Assembly: GCA_963920705.1 (NCBI GenBank)
Contig: OY987226.1
Location: 14,014,501-14,078,500 of the forward strand
Reading direction: 5' to 3'
Length of the DNA stretch: 64,000 nt
Origin: Odiellus spinosus
Lineage: Eukaryota > Arthropoda > Arachnida > Opiliones > Phalangiidae
The stretch's first letter is position 1, and every line of letters starts with the position of its first letter. Positions 12,641 through 24,429 of this stretch are shown piece after piece. The notes under the pieces are model-generated. The model did not search any database. It was not told the origin of the DNA and worked only from the letters and a program-made list of their open reading frames with translations. The position numbers and the translations under genes are program-made.

Positions 12641-14285
12641 TGAAATATTAGTTCCGTTTGCTTGAAAATACTTAATCCAGGTAATTTATTCGTAGATAAA
12701 ATAATGACAAAAGTCTATCACTTCATTCCATAAAAGTATACAATGCCCCGTAGCTAAATACTATCAGCAAAGGTCCAGTTTTACGTCATACTTAAAAATA
12801 AATTAAAATACTGCTCCATTTATAGTTCCAAGTTTCCCTTTAAATATAAATATATTATTATATAAATAAAACCAAATTTGATCAGATTTTGAATAATTCT
12901 TGAGTTTGAGACTAACATATTTTAATTCATTGGAGGACAGTTTAGAGAATCCAGAGCCTCAAAGTTTGAACAACAACTTTTCAGAAAATTCGGTAAATGT
13001 TTCGGAGGATAAACCCCAATGACCTCTAGCGAAATTTCGAAAGGGCAGGATTGAATTCTTTGGGGATTTTTACGCGGCTCCATTTGATACGTGTTCGCGA
13101 TGAGGTTGTGAACGAAACCAAACATGATAAAGTTGTTGATATGAGAGATTCAATAGGTTTCCGTACCTTCCATTACATAACTGAATCATTCGCGAATAAA
13201 ATATACACTTATTTTCGACTCTTTTTTTTTTATGTTTATTCTATTTCAAGATCAGTTTGCAACGACTTCTTTCTTTTCTACGAGGTTTAACATTGTGTAT
13301 AATTCCTCCGTAACTTTCCCTATTTTGTCAGCAACTCTTGAAACAAATATTTTTCAAAATAAAGTTCTTTAACCCTTTTAACGTTTTCGGTACAACGAAA
13401 TAAATGAGAGTGCAAGTAAGAAATAGAAATAAAACAAAATAAAAGGAAGGTGAAATTAAAAAAAAAAAAAAACATTTTTTAATGATGATGTCATCACTAT
13501 GATCGCTTGGCCATTTTATATAGAGCCTACAGTTGATTCTCACATAGGGAATCACGAGGACATTTCAACCCTAGTATTAATCGTACAAACGGTGTTCACC
13601 TAATAAAAACCCCACCGTTACGCGCGTGAACAAAAGCTACGTTCACACTAACACAATCGCGCCTACAACATCGTGCGTCAAGGATATTTTATGAATCTAA
13701 TGGTGGGGCGGTCTTTTGATTAATTGATTGCCAAAATCTGAATCTTATTTCCAGATTTTTTGCACAATTCAGAGATATTTCCTTAATGTTTTAATACGCG
13801 AACAAATCCAATTTTTAAATGTACAATCGATAAAACAATCGCTTGGTTTTCCTCTTTATCCTCCCTTTAAAAGGTTCTCAAACCAAAATTATAAAGATAA
13901 ATTTGTTAGTATTTTCACTAGGCCTTTAACTTGTAGCGTTGCAACGTTAGTACGTGTGTCTTTAGAGGACATTACCATCGCTCATTGTAGCTGCATGCTT
14001 GGATATGGGGTTTTAGGATGACTGCGTGTTTAAGAGAAGGGTTTGGCGCGGGAAACTAGAAGCGAGACTCAAAAAGGGAAGAACTTATTTTTTTTTTGGC
14101 AATTGCTATTTTCTATCACAAATTTTGGGTAAAAAAAATTAAAAAAAAAATAACATTTTCTCGAAATGAAAAATAAGTTTCAAGTCTCATTTTTCTATGC
14201 CTCGTGGTTTTTCTGGGACTCCTATGGCTAGCTATAAATGTTTTCAGTGGGAAATTGCAACGGTTTGGAAAGTATATTTAGCATG
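12641..14285. other. Non-coding with repeat fragments
   Basis: Has a family A-like right end near 12826 (GTTCCAAGTTTCCCTTTAA). A segment near 12752..12785 recurs inverted near 27862..27905. Also a family H copy and a family E left end near 13636. Frames of 67-97 codons are present but unrecognised. Confidence 0.5.
13262..13344 (+). repeat. Dispersed repeat family H copy
   Basis: ACGAGGTTTAACATTGTGTA followed by a diverged CCTCCG and CTATTTTGTCA, then CTCTTGAAAC. Confidence 0.55.
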
Positions 14286-14628
14286 TAAGGATGTATTAAA
14301 AATATTAAAATTAGTTGGGTCCATGGTAAACATTAAGTTAAAATATTTAAAAGAAGGGTCTCATGGATTATTTTGTAAGAAACTTTATTAAGTTTAAAAG
14401 TTCGCTAGCTTTCGACTGTCCTAGCAGTCTTCCTCAGGCATAATAAAAGTTACAATCGAAAACATTATTCGCGACAACCAGTAATAGTTTTTTTTTTTTT
14501 TTTTTTTTTTTGATATAATACCAATCACGTGATCACCCCCCACAGCTTCGCCTCCTCACTTCCATCTTCGAGATTAAAAATAATCCATGAGACCCTTCTT
14601 TTAAATATTTTAACTTAAGGATGTATTA
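14286..14628 (-). mobile_element. Penelope-like non-autonomous insertion with 13-bp target duplication
   Basis: The direct repeat TAAGGATGTATTA flanks the unit (14286..14298 and 14616..14628). Inside are a perfect 42-bp inverted repeat (14333..14374 and 14577..14618), an imperfect tandem copy of the left arm (about 14299..14332), a 24-base T run (14488..14511) and a hammerhead-like motif. Inverted repeats, variable-length target duplications, partial tandem copies and hammerhead ribozymes are known features of Penelope-like elements. No protein remnant is present, so the assignment is inferred from structure. Confidence 0.6.
14380..14456 (-). ncRNA. Hammerhead-ribozyme-like motif, type I arrangement
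   Basis: On the minus strand: CTGAGGA (complement of 14431..14437, matching CUGANGA), one extra A, a stem GACTG/CAGTC with a 6-base loop (14414..14429), GAAA (14410..14413), then the self-complementary AGCT and A. Helix III is too short for a hairpin but could pair in a dimer, as described for retroelement hammerheads. That would place cleavage between 14406 and 14405. Flanking AACTTTTATT and AATAAAGTT could form helix I. The extra A between the core and helix II is atypical, so activity is uncertain. Confidence 0.5.
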
Positions 14629-14839
14629 TCTCGAACGTATGTGGTTTTTATTTAGTTTTGGATTTAATTTCTAACAAGCTTCTTATATTTAGTAATATCA
14701 TATACCATGAATTATTATTGAAAGTATACTGATCGAATCATTGATATCTAAAATAACATCATTTCATTGAATTATGGAAAATGAATTTCAAAACTATCTT
14801 TCAAATAACAAAAATACGTTCAAACGTCTTAAAACCTTA

Positions 14840-15056
14840 TCCTAGAAATATTTCTTTCATCTTTATTTTCCAAATCCAAACATTTCTTTCTACTTGATTT
14901 TCAAACTTCTCTTTCCATTTTATATTCTAAATATTTTTTAACCTGGTTTTTCAAGAATTTCTTTAAAATTTGTCTTCTAAATTTTTCTTTGTAATTTATC
15001 TTTCAAGTATTTCTCTGAAATTTATCTTTCAATCATTTCTTTGAACCTTATCTCCC
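14840..15056. repeat. Degenerate upstream flank of the 26-bp minisatellite
   Basis: Repeated ATTTCTTT and TTATCTTYCAA phrases at roughly 26-bp spacing, more diverged with distance from the core. Confidence 0.7.
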
Positions 15057-16200
15057 AAGCATTTCTTTAAACCTTATCTTCCAAGCATTTCTTTGAACCT
15101 TATCTTCCAAGCATTTCTTTGAACCTTATCTTCCAAGCATTTCTTTGAACCTTATCTTCCAAGCATTTCTTTGAACCTTATCTTCCAAGCATTTCTTTGA
15201 ACCTTATCTTCCAAGCATTTCTTTGAACCTTATCTTCCAAGCATTTCTTTGAACCTTATCTTCCAAGCATTTCTTTGAACCTTATCTTCCAAGCATTTCT
15301 TTGAACCTTATCTTCCAAGCATTTCTTTGAACCTTATCTTCCAAGCATTTCTTTGAACCTTATCTTCCAAGCATTTCTTTGAACCTTATCTTCCAAGCAT
15401 TTCTTTGAACCTTATCTTCCAAGCATTTCTTTGAACCTTATCTTCCAAGCATTTCTTTGAACCTTATCTTCCAAGCATTTCTTTGAACCTTATCTTCCAA
15501 GCATTTCTTTGAACCTTATCTTCCAAGCATTTCTTTGAACCTTATCTTCCAAGCATTTCTTTGAACCTTATCTTCCAAACTTTTCTTTGAACCTTATCTT
15601 CCAAACTTTTCTTTGAACCTTATCTTCCAAACTTTTCTTTGAACCTTATCTTCCAAACTTTTCTTTGAACCTTATCTTCCAAACTTTTCTTTGAACCTTA
15701 TCTTCCAAACTTTTCTTTGAACCTTATCTTCCAAACTTTTCTTTGAACCTTATCTTCCAAACTTTTCTTTGAACCTTATCTTCCAAACTTTTCTTTGAAC
15801 CTTATCTTCCAAACTTTTCTTTGAACCTTATCTTCCAAACTTTTCTTTGAACCTTATCTTCCAAACTTTTCTTTGAACCTTATCTTCCAAACTTTTCTTT
15901 GAACCTTATCTTCCAAACTTTTCTTTGAACCTTATCTTCCAAACTTTTCTTTGAACCTTATCTTCCAAACTTTTCTTTGAACCTTATCTTCCAAACTTTT
16001 CTTTGAACCTTATCTTCCAAACTTTTCTTTGAACCTTATCTTCCAAACTTTTCTTTGAACCTTATCTTCCAAACTTTTCTTTGAACCTTATCTTCCAAAC
16101 TTTTCTTTGAACCTTATCTTCCAAACTTTTCTTTGAACCTTATCTTCCAAACTTTTCTTTGAACCTTATCTTCCAAACTTTTCTTTGAACCTTATCTTCC
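15057..16200. repeat. 26-bp minisatellite, 44 copies in two blocks
   Basis: 1144 bp is 44 units of 26 bp built on CCTTATCTTCCAA. The first 20 units (from 15057) carry AAGCATTTCT and the next 24 (from 15577) carry AAACTTTTCT, with no intermixing. Degenerate relatives continue upstream to about 14840 and downstream to about 16310, showing a homogenised core with decaying edges. Confidence 0.96.
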
Positions 16201-16315
16201 TAATATTTAGTTGAACTTAATCCTCCAAACATTTATCTTTCTAATTTCAAAACCTTTTTCAAATTAAATTATCTTCCAAATTTTCAAAACCTTTTTCAAT
16301 TTGAATTATCTTTCT
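16201..16315. repeat. Degenerate downstream flank of the 26-bp minisatellite
   Basis: A few diverged units with recurring CAAAACCTTTTTCAA and ATTATCTT phrases follow the sharp end of the core array. Confidence 0.65.
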
Positions 16316-17583
16316 AAGTCACTAGAACTTTAAACATTGTGTGTAGGACTCAATTTCAAAGAAAGTAATAACTGTGGCCTATATTTCTATTTAAAGAGCG
16401 TACTCTTTCATAATTAAATTTCACAATGATTATAAAAAAAGTAATTAATAAACTTGAAATATGATTTAAAATCAAATTGCTACATTTTTACACTCAAACC
16501 AACGTATAGAATTTTAAATTAAATGAGTCGTAGTTTTTTTACACGTTGTCAACTCCATATGGGAAAAAAACCAATTCTGACTCTCTGAGAAAGGAAACAG
16601 AATTTTTCCTCGCATTTCGTTTTCCGTCTCTTGGGGGAATTTATTTTTTATTTTTATTCTTGAAAAAAGTTAAAAACAAAACAACTTATATTGCAACGCA
16701 TTCCTGGTTTCTTTGAGAGTACAGTTTACGTAGAATGCTAGATTCAATTGTGTGTCTGTAAGAATTAGTTTCTTAGCAATAGGAAGAGCTAGGGTTGGCC
16801 TTGTACGACCTTTAACCTTACTCAAAGTTTTGCTAGCCCGTGCGTAGAATGTGTCTGAAAAAGGTTATTATTGCAGCCTCGCTTCTTTAAAACACTAAGC
16901 CTAAACTATGACCAAGGCTTAACTTAGGAAAACTTTTACTAATTTGGTAATTTTTCTTTTTCCGTGCATTTTGATCTTTTTTTTAAGGGGAGGAGGGTGG
17001 GTAGACAGAAATTTTATATTTGAAACTACAGAATGTACCATTAACTTAATTGCTTTTGACTGGAGTCTTTCGCGGAAATGGTCCATTTTATTTTATTTTT
17101 TTGGGTTGGTGACATTCTGCGCTCGGAAATGAATTTCGCTATAGCTTTATGCTAAAGCTTTAAATAGGATTTTCCATGTTATTCCGTAAGCTTATTAGTC
17201 CGTGATTAAGTGTAGTCATAAAGTTAATTATTTGTTCAACTTTACTTTAATTCGTGGCCTGTGTTTTGTACTAGGTTTTATGTATTACGTGTTTTTGTGA
17301 TTATTTTTTTTCCGATATTTTTTCTCTCATAAATTCACGTTATATACAGTTAGTTTCTTTTAATGTCTAACCATTGTCTAAAATAAGATTACATTAGCTG
17401 AAATTACACCCTCTAAACGTAGTGTTACGAGGTTGAGATGAACCAAATCCGCTTAGAATATTAAGTTTTCATATAGAAATAAAAAATCCAAGGCGACCAC
17501 CACATTTCCTATATTTTCTATTTTTAGTTCCGCAAAATTGCGATTTACATAATTTAAGAGATCATGCTCATTATAATGATAAA
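16316..17583. other. Non-coding, nothing distinctive
   Basis: AT-rich with no tandem or inverted structure that I could support. Confidence 0.6.
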
Positions 17584-17695
17584 CTTGGCTCAAGTCGCTC
17601 TGAGCTCGGCTCGAGTTCGCACTGAGCTCGGCTCGAGTTCGCTCTGAGCTCGGCTCGAGTTCGCTCTAAGCTCGGCTCGAGTTCTCTAAGCTCGA
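17584..17695. repeat. 22-bp GC-rich tandem repeat, about 5 copies
   Basis: Units contain CTCGGCTCGAGTTCGC followed by TCTGAG or TCTAAG. The CTCGAG and GAGCTC palindromes overlap. The first and last units are diverged or shortened. The array is GC-rich in an AT-rich setting. Confidence 0.85.
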
Positions 17696-18369
17696 AAAGT
17701 TGCTACTTTTTAAATTTATCACCTTTGCGTAACCATAGTGGCCCACGGACAATCTGTTATATATAAAAATGTCTAATGATCTTCCTAATATTGTAAAATC
17801 TCTTGGCTGTTTATGTAAGGAATACAAACACACAAAACGTATACAATACCAAGATTACGCTGAAAAACCTAAGGCGTAAAAAATAATCCAATTTATAACC
17901 CAATTTGACTTTTGAAAAATGGCGTAATATAAAAAATAACTCGTAATTCATGTATAAAATCCGTAGACGATCCCTCGGGGAAAACCATGGCTCTCACAAT
18001 TTTCAGAGGCGAATTATATAGGTCTAAAAATAGACGACGAGGAAAAATAATTTCGCTAAACTATATACCCGTATAACTAAAATAAATGACAACCTTTAGA
18101 AGTTGAAAAGCGGCGAAAAATAAAATATAATGGGGAAAAGATAAGTAGGCAAGCGAATAACTCTTCTCCTTAGCATCTATTATTTTATGATAAAAGACCA
18201 GAGATAGACGAATTCAGTTTAAAACTCGAGCTACTTTGTTTTCTGCCTTTAAAAACGTTAAAATATATTGTTTTTGGTTATATTATCTAATTTACAAATA
18301 ATTCGCTGATTTCGTAATAATAAAATCTAATTCTGGTATATTTTACAAATTATAATTAATATTTTTAGC

Positions 18370-18872
18370 TAAACTTCAAAGGTTTATGATTAATTTGTGC
18401 TTTTCCATGAGTTCAAAAAAGACTTTGAGTACCATTTTCGTAAAGATCGCTAAAAACTATTCAAAATATATATATACAAATATCATAGAAACAACACGTC
18501 AACAGTAAAAATAAATATTTAATAATTTAGTCATATTATTTTTAACAATTATTTACGTCATCACTCTAGTTACGTCGCTATTGTAGAGTTGATTCTCGCG
18601 CGTTCTGTGGCGTGATACGGTCACTTTCGCGAGGTCTTTTTCGTGCAAGTACTTAACCAGAAAATCCTTCCTATTATTATTCGAAATTTATCGTTAATTA
18701 CATTCCAGAATCATTCTACATCATCAAAAGGACAAAAACTAAATATTTCGAAATTTTTAATTTTGAAATTTCTTAAAAACGCGTCAATCCAGAGGCCTAA
18801 AGTTTTTAATATAGTTTTTAAATAGTATTAAAATGTGCATAGGCTTTCGAAAATTGTTGCAGCCTCACTTAA
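18370..18872 (+). mobile_element. MITE family G, diverged copy
   Basis: Shares CCATGAGTTCAAA, CGTAAAGATCGCTAAAAA, GTTGATTCTCGCGCGTTC, GTCACTTTCGCGAGG and TTATCGTTAATTA with other family members. It ends in GCAGCCTCACTTAAA. The left end is approximate. Confidence 0.65.
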
Positions 18873-20814
18873 AATAATTGAATATTTTTAAATCCCTCTT
18901 CAGTAATTAAATTTAAACTATTTAAAATAATAATTTAAATAATTTAATATTTTAATTACCTGGCTCAATTACAATTATCCGAATATTATTATTTTGCGGA
19001 ATCATATAACTAAATTAAATATAAGATGATACCACTTCTGAGTGGGTGATAAAGACGTAGCGACGAGATAGCTTCATATTTGGACCGAAATGGTCCATAT
19101 CAGGCGTTAATATCTTTAGAGCTAAGAGAATTCCCCGAAGGCTGTTAAATTGCGAGTAGGCTTTATATTCATTTCTCAAAGAGCTCTCCAAGGAGACTAA
19201 AGAACCTTATATCTAGAAGAGCCGAAAGGATAAAAACGGAGAAAACGTAAAACAAAAAATAAAATAAAAGTTGGAAAGAAGAGTCGTTGGTTCGCCTTTC
19301 CTTTGGCGCTTTTTCTTTTAAAGCCACGTTCGCATTAGCGACAAATTACAGAACTTCAGATATATAGCTCAAGGTTTTAAATTATTGTTAATTTTAATTC
19401 GCACTCAAGACTTAGTGTCCTTTTTAATTTGTATTCAAGTTTGAGGATTTTTGTATCGAGAAATAGAGTTTCCAACGAGGGTCTGCAGATATCTCCACGT
19501 ATAATCGCTGTACAAACTTGAATCTTTGACTGTACTAAATTGATTACGTAACTAAGTACGTATTTAGCATTGCCAAAGGCTATAATAAGTTACGTAATGG
19601 CGTAATCGATGTATACATTTTACTGCACTGGTTGAAACTTTCGATGTAAAATCACTTAATATTTGCTATTGTTTTGCTCATATTAGATACCTGAAATATA
19701 ATACATTTTCAAGACTCGCTTCCCCAAGTAAGGCTTAGCTAATATAAACTAGCAATATTGAAGAAGCAGACAGCTACTTCACAAGCTCGTGACTTTGACA
19801 CACGTGACGTGAGCCTTTCCTAAATATTTATTATATTTCATCAAGAGATAATTTAGAGGGGTCCAGTTTTCCCATTTCACTAGAGTTGGACGAAATTTAG
19901 GAGGCGATTTTGTTTCTCGGCTGAGATATGTTTCGTTATTCGCGTCACGACGACGCAAATTGGAGGAACCAATAAGATACTGGGGCTGACTAAATGTTTA
20001 GATGAAATATTTAAATTGTCGTTGACATGGTTAAACAAAAATAAACGTTGCTCAGTTTAGATATCGTGACTGTTATCTGACTATCGAACGGTTGAAAGCT
20101 CTGTACAATTTCAAATTAACGGTTTTATAACAAAGTATATGTGCGAACATGGTTTGAGAATATATACTCTTTTCTGTAAATGGCAAAGCTGTTACGTCTC
20201 CAAGACGACTGCAAGCAAGGTTTCCTCCATAGGGCTACACCTCTAACTCTTTTTTTTTTTTTTCTTTTTCTTTCTTTAACACTGAATATCCGATTAGAAT
20301 GACTAGTAAAAGTCTTTCCCTCTATCTAATAGTGTCAAAAGTAACTGTAATATACCAAAAAGTATGACAAAACAAAATATATATATTTTTTTCTATCAGA
20401 AGGATTTAAATAGTAACGTGATATTAATATTTTACTGATATTCTCAATTTCATTTCAAAAACGGGTTTTTCAAGGTTTTACTTCTGGGTTTTTGTGACCA
20501 AAACATCATCTGTTACGATGTTATCCTTATAACAAATATATTTGAGGTTAACACCTTAGCAGGCGATATTTCAGTCGAGAATAGTTAGTAACGCAGGTAA
20601 ATCATGCTTAAAGTTTACAACAAGGCATATTATGATTGGTATGTGGAAGTTTTGTCGCCAGAACTTTCACCCGAGAAGAGTGGAAAAATAAAATAAAACT
20701 CAAAACTGTCGAGATACGGAATTCGAAATTGCCTCTCTAAGTAGACGGTGCTAATATTGCACTGAACTTTACAACGGGGGTGAAAATGTATCGACGGAAA
20801 ACAACTCTCCCCGC

Positions 20815-20865
20815 TCTCTCTCTCTCGCGAAACGAAGGAGCGTGTCTCGCCCGGCCGTCGCGATT
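20815..20865. promoter_or_regulatory. Short CpG-rich patch with TCTCGCGA
   Basis: TCTCGCGAAACG near 20823 resembles the TCTCGCGAGA promoter motif at 9 of 10 positions, and is followed by CGCCCGGCCGTCGCG. It stands out from AT-rich surroundings. No exon was recognised. Confidence 0.2.
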
Positions 20866-21318
20866 TTGAGTCTTATTTACTCTAGAAAGAATATACTGGG
20901 CCTTGCCGCCTTTCTGTACAAATTTCGGAATACTTAGGGTGAAACCATGAGAAAATCTGACTCACTTCATTGCCACCTGCAGAATATCGTCTTATAAACT
21001 TGAAGGATAATTTACTTGTGTTAGTGATAAAGCCAAGTTTCTCGTACTTTTCGTTTGTTTCAGGAGATAGAGCTGTAGATTGTTGTTTCTCATTGAACCC
21101 TTAAAGTTCTAGACAACTTCTGATTGAACTAATATTAATACAGTTGCTTTTTATCTAATTAGCTCCAAATTTCCCATTACTATACACCATACTTGTAATA
21201 AAAAAGTCTAATTCCATTTCTTTTCCTGGCTAGATTGTTTCTTTAGCGTTCTGTTTTTGTTTTAGCCTATTTTGGGACCAACGATTTATACTCTAATATT
21301 CAAATCTCGTTCGCAAGG

Positions 21319-21400
21319 GCTACTTTTTGTCCCTATAAGATTTAACATTGTGTATCATTACGCCACAGCTTTTCCTCATTTTATAAACTTATCTTGAACT
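21319..21400 (+). repeat. Dispersed repeat family H copy
   Basis: GCTACTTTTTGTCC, GATTTAACATTGTGTATCA, CGCCACAGCTTTTCCTC, TTATAAAC, TCTTGAACT in family order. Confidence 0.6.
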
Positions 21401-21744
21401 TGAACAGGAACTATATAGTCTTCCTTACTATAAGGATCTATACCCTATCGTAAATACCTTATCTTAATATATGTGGGGCACAGCGGGTATCGTAAACAAA
21501 TAGCTGTCTGGCTTCGAATCTAGGTGAGTTGGAACAACTAGACCTAGTATTGAAAAACAAAAACTACAGGGTATATACAGGCATGCTAGCTAGACAAATA
21601 AAAATATTTATTTTACAACAAGGCTTAGCGCAAACACAGTGACGTAGCCTAATCGGGGTGATTACCAAAACTATAAATCATCAAACGTTATTAATTTACT
21701 CTGTCCGTACGTGCGTACGCTCGTAAAGTTTTACAGAATGGTCT

Positions 21745-21985
21745 AGAAGGCTCCTGAGAGATCTAGAAAATTCCGGAAAATTCTAGAAAAGTCTAGAAAA
21801 AATTTGGAAATTTCGGAAAGTTCTGGAAATTCCGGAAAATCTGGAACATTCTGGAAATTCCGGAAAATCTGGAACATTCTGGAAAGTTCTGGAAATTCCG
21901 AAAAATCTGGAACATTCTGGAAAGTTCTAGAAATTACTGGAAAATTCTAGAAAAAAACCTGTAATTCCAGAAAATTCTGGAAAGT
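21745..21985. repeat. TTCTGGAA simple array with heat-shock-element-like phasing
   Basis: Irregular tandem repetition of TTCTGGAAA and ATTCCGGAAAA. At 21872..21899 and 21910..21932, GAA and TTC boxes alternate every five bases, five boxes in a row. That is the spacing of the nGAAnnTTCn element bound by heat-shock factor. The repeat is seen; binding is inferred. Confidence 0.8.
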
Positions 21986-22324
21986 TTATTTCTCGTGATT
22001 TTTTTATGGGTTTTTGCTAATATATTTCATATTAATTTAAATTATTTGATATACCAGATGTATTTAGGAACAGTAGGATAGGGTATGGGGAGATTTTTCA
22101 TCTGATTTTATATTGAAATATTACTTTAACCAATGAAAGATGGTCGAATTAAATTTTTAATTTGAACAAGGATGCTCGTTAAACAGTAATAACCGTTACG
22201 TAATTTTTAATCGTTTATTATTTACAATGAAAATTAATTATGCTTAAAAGCTATTTAACATCCGACGATACCTTTTATCAACAAAGATTAATCTGGATTT
22301 CGTTTCAAACCGTTGTGAGCTTTT

Positions 22325-22390
22325 GTTCTCAAATAGTTTACAAAATTGCAAAAGAGGCAGCGGATTGATACATAACGTTACACTCCGTAG
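22325..22390 (-). repeat. Dispersed repeat family H copy
   Basis: Reverse orientation: GTTTACAAAATTGC, GGCAGCGGATTGATACATAA, ACTCCGTAG. Confidence 0.55.
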
Positions 22391-22744
22391 ACGATAAAAA
22401 TAGTATCATACAAAAAGGAAAATAAACCTAAATATATTCTTAGTAAAATTTATAGAGCAAAAATCTCTTCTTTAACCCCCGCGAAATTGTGGTGGCCTCT
22501 TAGGTCTTATCGGTAAACGCGTCTAAATAGACCAAAACTTTACTCTAGCCAAGGCTTAATTTTTTCTAGCGTAAACGATGTAATGTTTGAGTTATACGGG
22601 TATTAAGCTATAGCTTCTCCTACACAGAATCAGTTTCAAATTTCAGTACGTCCAAATCTAGGTTCCCATTTTTATTATTGAGCGTAAGTTTTACACACTG
22701 CAATTTGCTACTGATTCTAATTTTAAATTTTTCTTTTCCAAATT

Positions 22745-22830
22745 CAAGAGTAGTAGCCATAATGAGCCAAAAGTAAGGCGGATTAATACACAATGCTATA
22801 AGTGATTTGGGGAAAATGTAGTATTTACAA
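22745..22830 (-). repeat. Dispersed repeat family H copy
   Basis: Reverse orientation: AGTAAGGCGGATTAATACAC followed by AATG and, at the far side, AAATGTAGTA. A further partial copy follows at 22872..22925. Confidence 0.55.
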
Positions 22831-22871
22831 ACTCTACCTGAACCTTAAAGATATGTTTTTATCAATTGGAT

Positions 22872-22925
22872 ATGATTGTGGCGTATTGATACATAATGTA
22901 TAAGTCTTACTAAGATAAAGTAGTA
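22872..22925 (-). repeat. Dispersed repeat family H partial copy
   Basis: Reverse orientation: GTGGCGTATTGATACATAAT then AAAGTAGTA. It lies about 40 bp from the preceding copy. Confidence 0.5.
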
Positions 22926-23303
22926 TTTTCAAACTCTTTGAACGTAATTCATAGCTATTAACGATTTTCGTTTTGCTCTGCCGTATTAAAATGGTGTAGG
23001 CCTTTTTATGAAAGATTTATGACTTCAAGGGCTACGGACTCATTTCTTTTATCTGTCTAATTTTTATTATAAAATATTATCTATTCTCAAAAATAATTAA
23101 AAAGTTTAGGACAAGACCGACTTTTCTTTCTCGATCTGCCGCGTTGAAAACCCCTTGTAAAGGCACGTGATATAGCCAGCCAATAAAAATAGACAGAATG
23201 AGGAAAAACTATATCTTTCATTCTCTCTCTCCGCGCCCGCAGGCACAATTTGTAGCTGCATTGGATACAACTCGCGCTTCTATACTTAAAAATAGTTTGC
23301 ATG

Positions 23304-23365
23304 AACTACTTTTTCCCCAGTGATGTTTAACATTGTGTATCAATTCTCGTCAGCTTCATGTTTAA
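23304..23365 (+). repeat. Dispersed repeat family H copy
   Basis: ACTACTTTTTCCCC, GTTTAACATTGTGTATCAAT, CGTCAGCTTCATG. Confidence 0.55.
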
Positions 23366-23941
23366 AGTCAAGCCTTATTAGTGTTCGAAGACAGACTGAC
23401 ATTATTACATAAATATATAATTATGTATATTAAATTAAATATTTTTCGTTAATTCCAATTCAACTTCTATATGGATTTAACTGCTTAAAATTAATTGTAT
23501 ATTAATTTTATCACGACTTATTGTTCCTTAGCTTGCAAACTGCTTTGAATTATATCAAACTTCAGTTTAAGAGAAAATACCGTACAAATTTTTGTTGGGT
23601 ACCCACGCCAGGAGAATGGAAGTGTAGCCAAAAAATGGTAGTTTTTATTTTTGTGTATAGCCCACTTATCTTTTTTAAGTTTTTCGCGTTTTCCGCGAAC
23701 GGTTTTTTAAAGAAAGAAAGCAAAAGTGAAATAAAAAAGAAAAATGACCTCCTCGTAATGGAAAAATCGTTAGTGTGTGTTACGTATGTTTCTCCCTAAA
23801 ATGTTTCTAACTAACCGCCTTTTCAAAGTGATAATTTAACAGGATATAATTTTATTTATAAATTACAAATTTTTAATAGTCTATTTTTAATAACGTATAA
23901 TTATATCCTAAATTAAGTTTATTTGAAACTCTAAAAGTAAA

Positions 23942-24429
23942 TTAAAATGAGGCCATCACTGATTTCCGACGCGTTCCAAATGTAATTTCAGTAGTGCATT
24001 TTAAAAGTAATCGCGAATAATTTTCCGATTCTTTTTCATGATTAACTGATTAACTGATAGTTGTGGATTATTTGTCCAAACCCCGAACTCTATAGTCGGT
24101 CGCGTGGCTATTGTAGAGACTACAGTTGATTTTCGCGCGTTTTGGCATGTCATAAGGTCGCTTTCGCGCGTTCTTTTTCGTAAAAGCACTTCATCCAGAC
24201 AGTCCTACCTTTCGTACGAAAGTTATCGTTAATTATACGTTCCAGAAATAAACTACTTCATATATTGGGGAAAAAATACCTATATATTTTTGACATTTTT
24301 ATTTTCAAGTTTCTTAAGAACGCTTCAACCTATAGGTATAAGATTTTGAATATGGAATTTTAACAGTACGATAAAACTAAAACTTTAATCCATATGCATT
24401 CTAAAAAAATGGTGATAGCCTCACTTTAA
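23942..24429 (+). mobile_element. MITE family G with 18-bp GAGGC terminal repeats
   Basis: 488 bp. The left end TTAAAATGAGGCCATCAC and the right end GTGATAGCCTCACTTTAA are inverted, with two mismatches in 18. The interior has the family's CpG-rich phrases GATTTTCGCGCGTTTTGGC and GGTCGCTTTCGCGCGTTC. Several diverged copies occur in this window. Confidence 0.75.

Larger units (their letters stand above)
18873..21744. other. Non-coding, no gene seen
   Basis: Holds the CpG patch near 20815 and a family H copy near 21319. Adjacent CACGTGACGTGAG at about 19801 is an E-box-like overlap of unknown significance. Confidence 0.55.

Noticed and set aside
21480-21580. tRNA-like sequence around GGCTTCGAATCTAGG
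   Set aside because: No cloverleaf with paired acceptor, D and anticodon arms could be drawn.
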